Origin: Moorena sp. SIO3I8
GTDB taxonomy: Bacteria > Cyanobacteriota > Cyanobacteriia > Cyanobacteriales > Coleofasciculaceae
Reading direction: 5' to 3'
DNA length: 64,000 nt
NCBI RefSeq assembly: GCF_010692325.1
Contig: NZ_JAAHHW010000003.1
Location: forward strand, 144,132-208,131
The translations under genes were made by a program, and so were the position numbers. This document shows, one piece after another, positions 62,530 to 64,000 of the stretch; the first letter of the stretch is position 1; every line of letters begins with the position of its first letter. The notes under the pieces were generated by a model, which did no database searches, was not told the DNA's origin, and worked only from the letters and a program-made list of their open reading frames with translations.

Positions 62530-63450
62530 TTACTTATCCCTAAACTGGTTCAACCAATTGGTCAAATCCACTTCGGTTTCAAAATCTAACAAGGCTTCTC
62601 CTAAATCCTCCAACTGGGAAAAGGATAACTGCTCAATTTGATTTTGTAATTGGGGATTTATTTCACCGAGGCGACGGTTAAGTAGACGGATAATTAAATT
62701 AAGCTCATTGCGCTTTCCTTGTTCTAATCCCTGTCCTAATCCTTGTTCTAATCCTTGTTTTAATCCTTGTTTTAATCCCTGTTCTAATCCTTGTTCTAAT
62801 CCTTGTTCTAATCCTTGGCGAATAATCCGTTGATAAACTACTGACTCTTGCATCATATCCTCCCGAAAATAAGCTTGAATTAACTGCTCATCAAATTTCA
62901 CCCCAGCCAACAGTTGCACGCACGCAGATAAGTTACGCTGCTGTTGTCTATCTTCAATCATATCGATTCTGGCTGCTACCTGGGATAGCAAGGTTTCTGG
63001 CACTTCAGTTTGTGCTAATACGGCCAAGGGTAGTAACCCTGGGGTGGTAAGTAATGGTTGTGGATCACATTCCCAAATCCGAATTACCCGGTAGCGGAAG
63101 GATAGGTTCCTCTCAGTAAATTGATTCACAAATACTCCCGCTAATCGGGTTGGTTTCAGAAAAATTATTACCTGCTCAATATCACAGCGGTACTGGCGAT
63201 ATAACCTTACCCAATAATCGAGCATCCGCAGGGGTAAGGGAGGTTCAGATTGGGGTAAGGTTTGAAATTCCAAATGCAAAATAGCATCAGCAACTCGCAC
63301 AAAAAACAAGGCATCTGCCCGAATTGGTTCTGTGCTTAATTCGGTGTTGAGAATTTCGATATCCTCTGCTGGTTCTTGATTAAACAACCAACGGGTAAAG
63401 GCTTGGGGATATTGTTCAACTAAATATTTTAGGGTACTGTCGTAAGTCAT
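62530..63450 (-). CDS. Rpn-family PD-(D/E)XK nuclease-like protein (DUF4351)
   Basis: 306 residues. N-terminal nuclease-like domain with RADALFFVRV and LHLEFQT (Asp ... Glu-x-Gln, the E-x-Q/K of Rpn/YhgA-like enzymes) and LRMLDYWVRLYRQY. A QGLEQGLEQGLKQG repeat (about 205-235) comes from 12-bp units and precedes a C-terminal DUF4351 segment (NLIIRLLNRRLGEINPQ). The family is thought to promote recombination or attack DNA, and is expanded in cyanobacteria. The ATG is the first of the conserved frame. Confidence 0.87.
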   Translation of the reverse strand: MTYDSTLKYLVEQYPQAFTRWLFNQEPAEDIEILNTELSTEPIRADALFFVRVADAILHLEFQTLPQSEPPLPLRMLDYWVRLYRQYRCDIEQVIIFLKPTRLAGVFVNQFTERNLSFRYRVIRIWECDPQPLLTTPGLLPLAVLAQTEVPETLLSQVAARIDMIEDRQQQRNLSACVQLLAGVKFDEQLIQAYFREDMMQESVVYQRIIRQGLEQGLEQGLEQGLKQGLKQGLEQGLGQGLEQGKRNELNLIIRLLNRRLGEINPQLQNQIEQLSFSQLEDLGEALLDFETEVDLTNWLNQFRDK

Positions 63451-63518
63451 TCACTTAGGAAAAGCAAGACCAAGTCAGTATATAGTATTTCTAACTAATT
63501 AATGAATAATATTACTGA

Positions 63519-64000
63519 TTACTGTGACAAATCATTGCGCAAACTTTCTAGATTCTCACGGCAGGTTACAGTGTTAGGATGATTTGACCCTAACCTGTGT
63601 TCTAAAATATCCAATGCCTGTTGATAGAGGTGTTCGGCCTGGTCATAGCGCCCCTGATATCGGTAGAGTTCAGCCAGGTTGTTGAGACTGGTGCCTACAT
63701 GGGGATGGTCGTGACCCAGCAGCTGCTTTTCCATCTCCAAAGCCTGTTGATAGAGGGGTTCGGCCTCATCATAGCGCCCCATTGAGGAGTAGAGTAATGC
63801 CAGGTTGTTGAGACTGGTGGCCACCAAAGGATGGTGGTGAGCCAGCCGCTGCTTATACAGCTCCAAAGCCTGTTGATAGAGGGGTTCGGCCTCATCATAG
63901 CGCCCCTGATTATAGTAGAGTAATGCCAGGTTGTTGAAACTGGAGGCCACATCGGGATGGTGGTGACCCAGCAGCTGCTTTCTCATCTCCAATGCCTGTT
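63519..64000 (-). CDS. C-terminal part of a TPR (kinesin-light-chain type) protein
   Basis: About 160 residues to the window edge, open beyond it. Four 42-residue TPRs (SLNNLALLYSSMGRYDEAEPLY type) and the tail LGSNHPNTVTCRENLESL, similar in plan to the end of the CHAT-STAND-TPR protein at 29780. Successive TPR units are nearly identical at DNA level over 45 bp (e.g. around 63740 and 63866). It is likely the end of a larger CHAT, NB-ARC or solo TPR protein; the missing N-terminus decides which. Confidence 0.85.
   Translation of the reverse strand, partial: QALEMRKQLLGHHHPDVASSFNNLALLYYNQGRYDEAEPLYQQALELYKQRLAHHHPLVATSLNNLALLYSSMGRYDEAEPLYQQALEMEKQLLGHDHPHVGTSLNNLAELYRYQGRYDQAEHLYQQALDILEHRLGSNHPNTVTCRENLESLRNDLSQ

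Overview
The window comes from a cyanobacterium, most likely a filamentous one with a large, repeat-rich genome. The octamer GCGATCGC (HIP1) recurs throughout. Many genes are cyanobacterial families (DUF3288, DUF3038/DUF4335, XisH/XisI, cyanobacterial rps1, TVP38 beside a MerA-like reductase). Intergenic DNA is filled with 7-bp tandem arrays (GGGAGTA, GGGAATA, AAGAATT, GCTGATA types). The repeat style resembles Moorena-like Oscillatoriales, but the genus is inference.

Layout. 1-2409: phosphoenolpyruvate synthase, running off the left edge. 2.4-7.4 kb: sparse DNA with a UspA protein, a truncated haemagglutinin-type exoprotein and DUF3288. 7.4-11.4 kb: MCE lipid-transport protein, bioD and a degenerate Ser/Thr kinase, all on the minus strand. 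12-18.2 kb: prs, DUF4335 and DUF3038 (separated by a probable structured mobile RNA), apt, a DppB-type permease and a small conserved protein. 18.5-28.9 kb: a second EF-G, a family 9 glycoside hydrolase, panB, two family 2 glycosyltransferases plus an acetyltransferase (exopolysaccharide), an orphan exported protein and a glutathionyl-hydroquinone reductase.

29.4-35.5 kb holds the most interesting unit. A small trypco2-domain gene is followed 23 bp later by a 1184-residue CHAT protease-STAND NTPase-TPR protein whose CHAT domain carries a four-cysteine insertion. Tail-to-tail with it lies an exported CHAT protease. This matches the logic of NTPase-regulated bacterial conflict or cell-suicide systems. 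36.5-39.2 kb: MerA-like oxidoreductase and TVP38 membrane protein. 40-43.3 kb: a coiled-coil/winged-helix protein, XisH-XisI, a Uma2 nuclease and a second XisH-XisI. 43.6-46 kb: methyltransferase and exported glycoside hydrolase.

46.3-52 kb: a caspase-STAND-WD40 protein whose 5' end overlaps, head to head, a dnaB lacking its N-terminus, with a MITE 1 bp beyond its stop codon. This looks like an accessory block placed into dnaB. 52.3-61.1 kb returns to housekeeping genes: FKBP isomerase, phasin-like protein, a ferrochelatase-like protein with a natural nine-histidine tail (flanked by two IS605-type right ends), ribosomal protein S1 with a minisatellite tail, HAD phosphatase, a membrane protein and purB. 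61.5-64 kb: Uma2 and Rpn-family nucleases and the end of a TPR protein.

Three themes recur: regulated proteolytic death or defence modules (CHAT, caspase, STAND, TPR, WD40), orphan PD-(D/E)XK nuclease families (XisH, Uma2, Rpn), and very active small repeats, including one MITE carrying a second palindromic element and three genes whose stop codons lie in heptad arrays.
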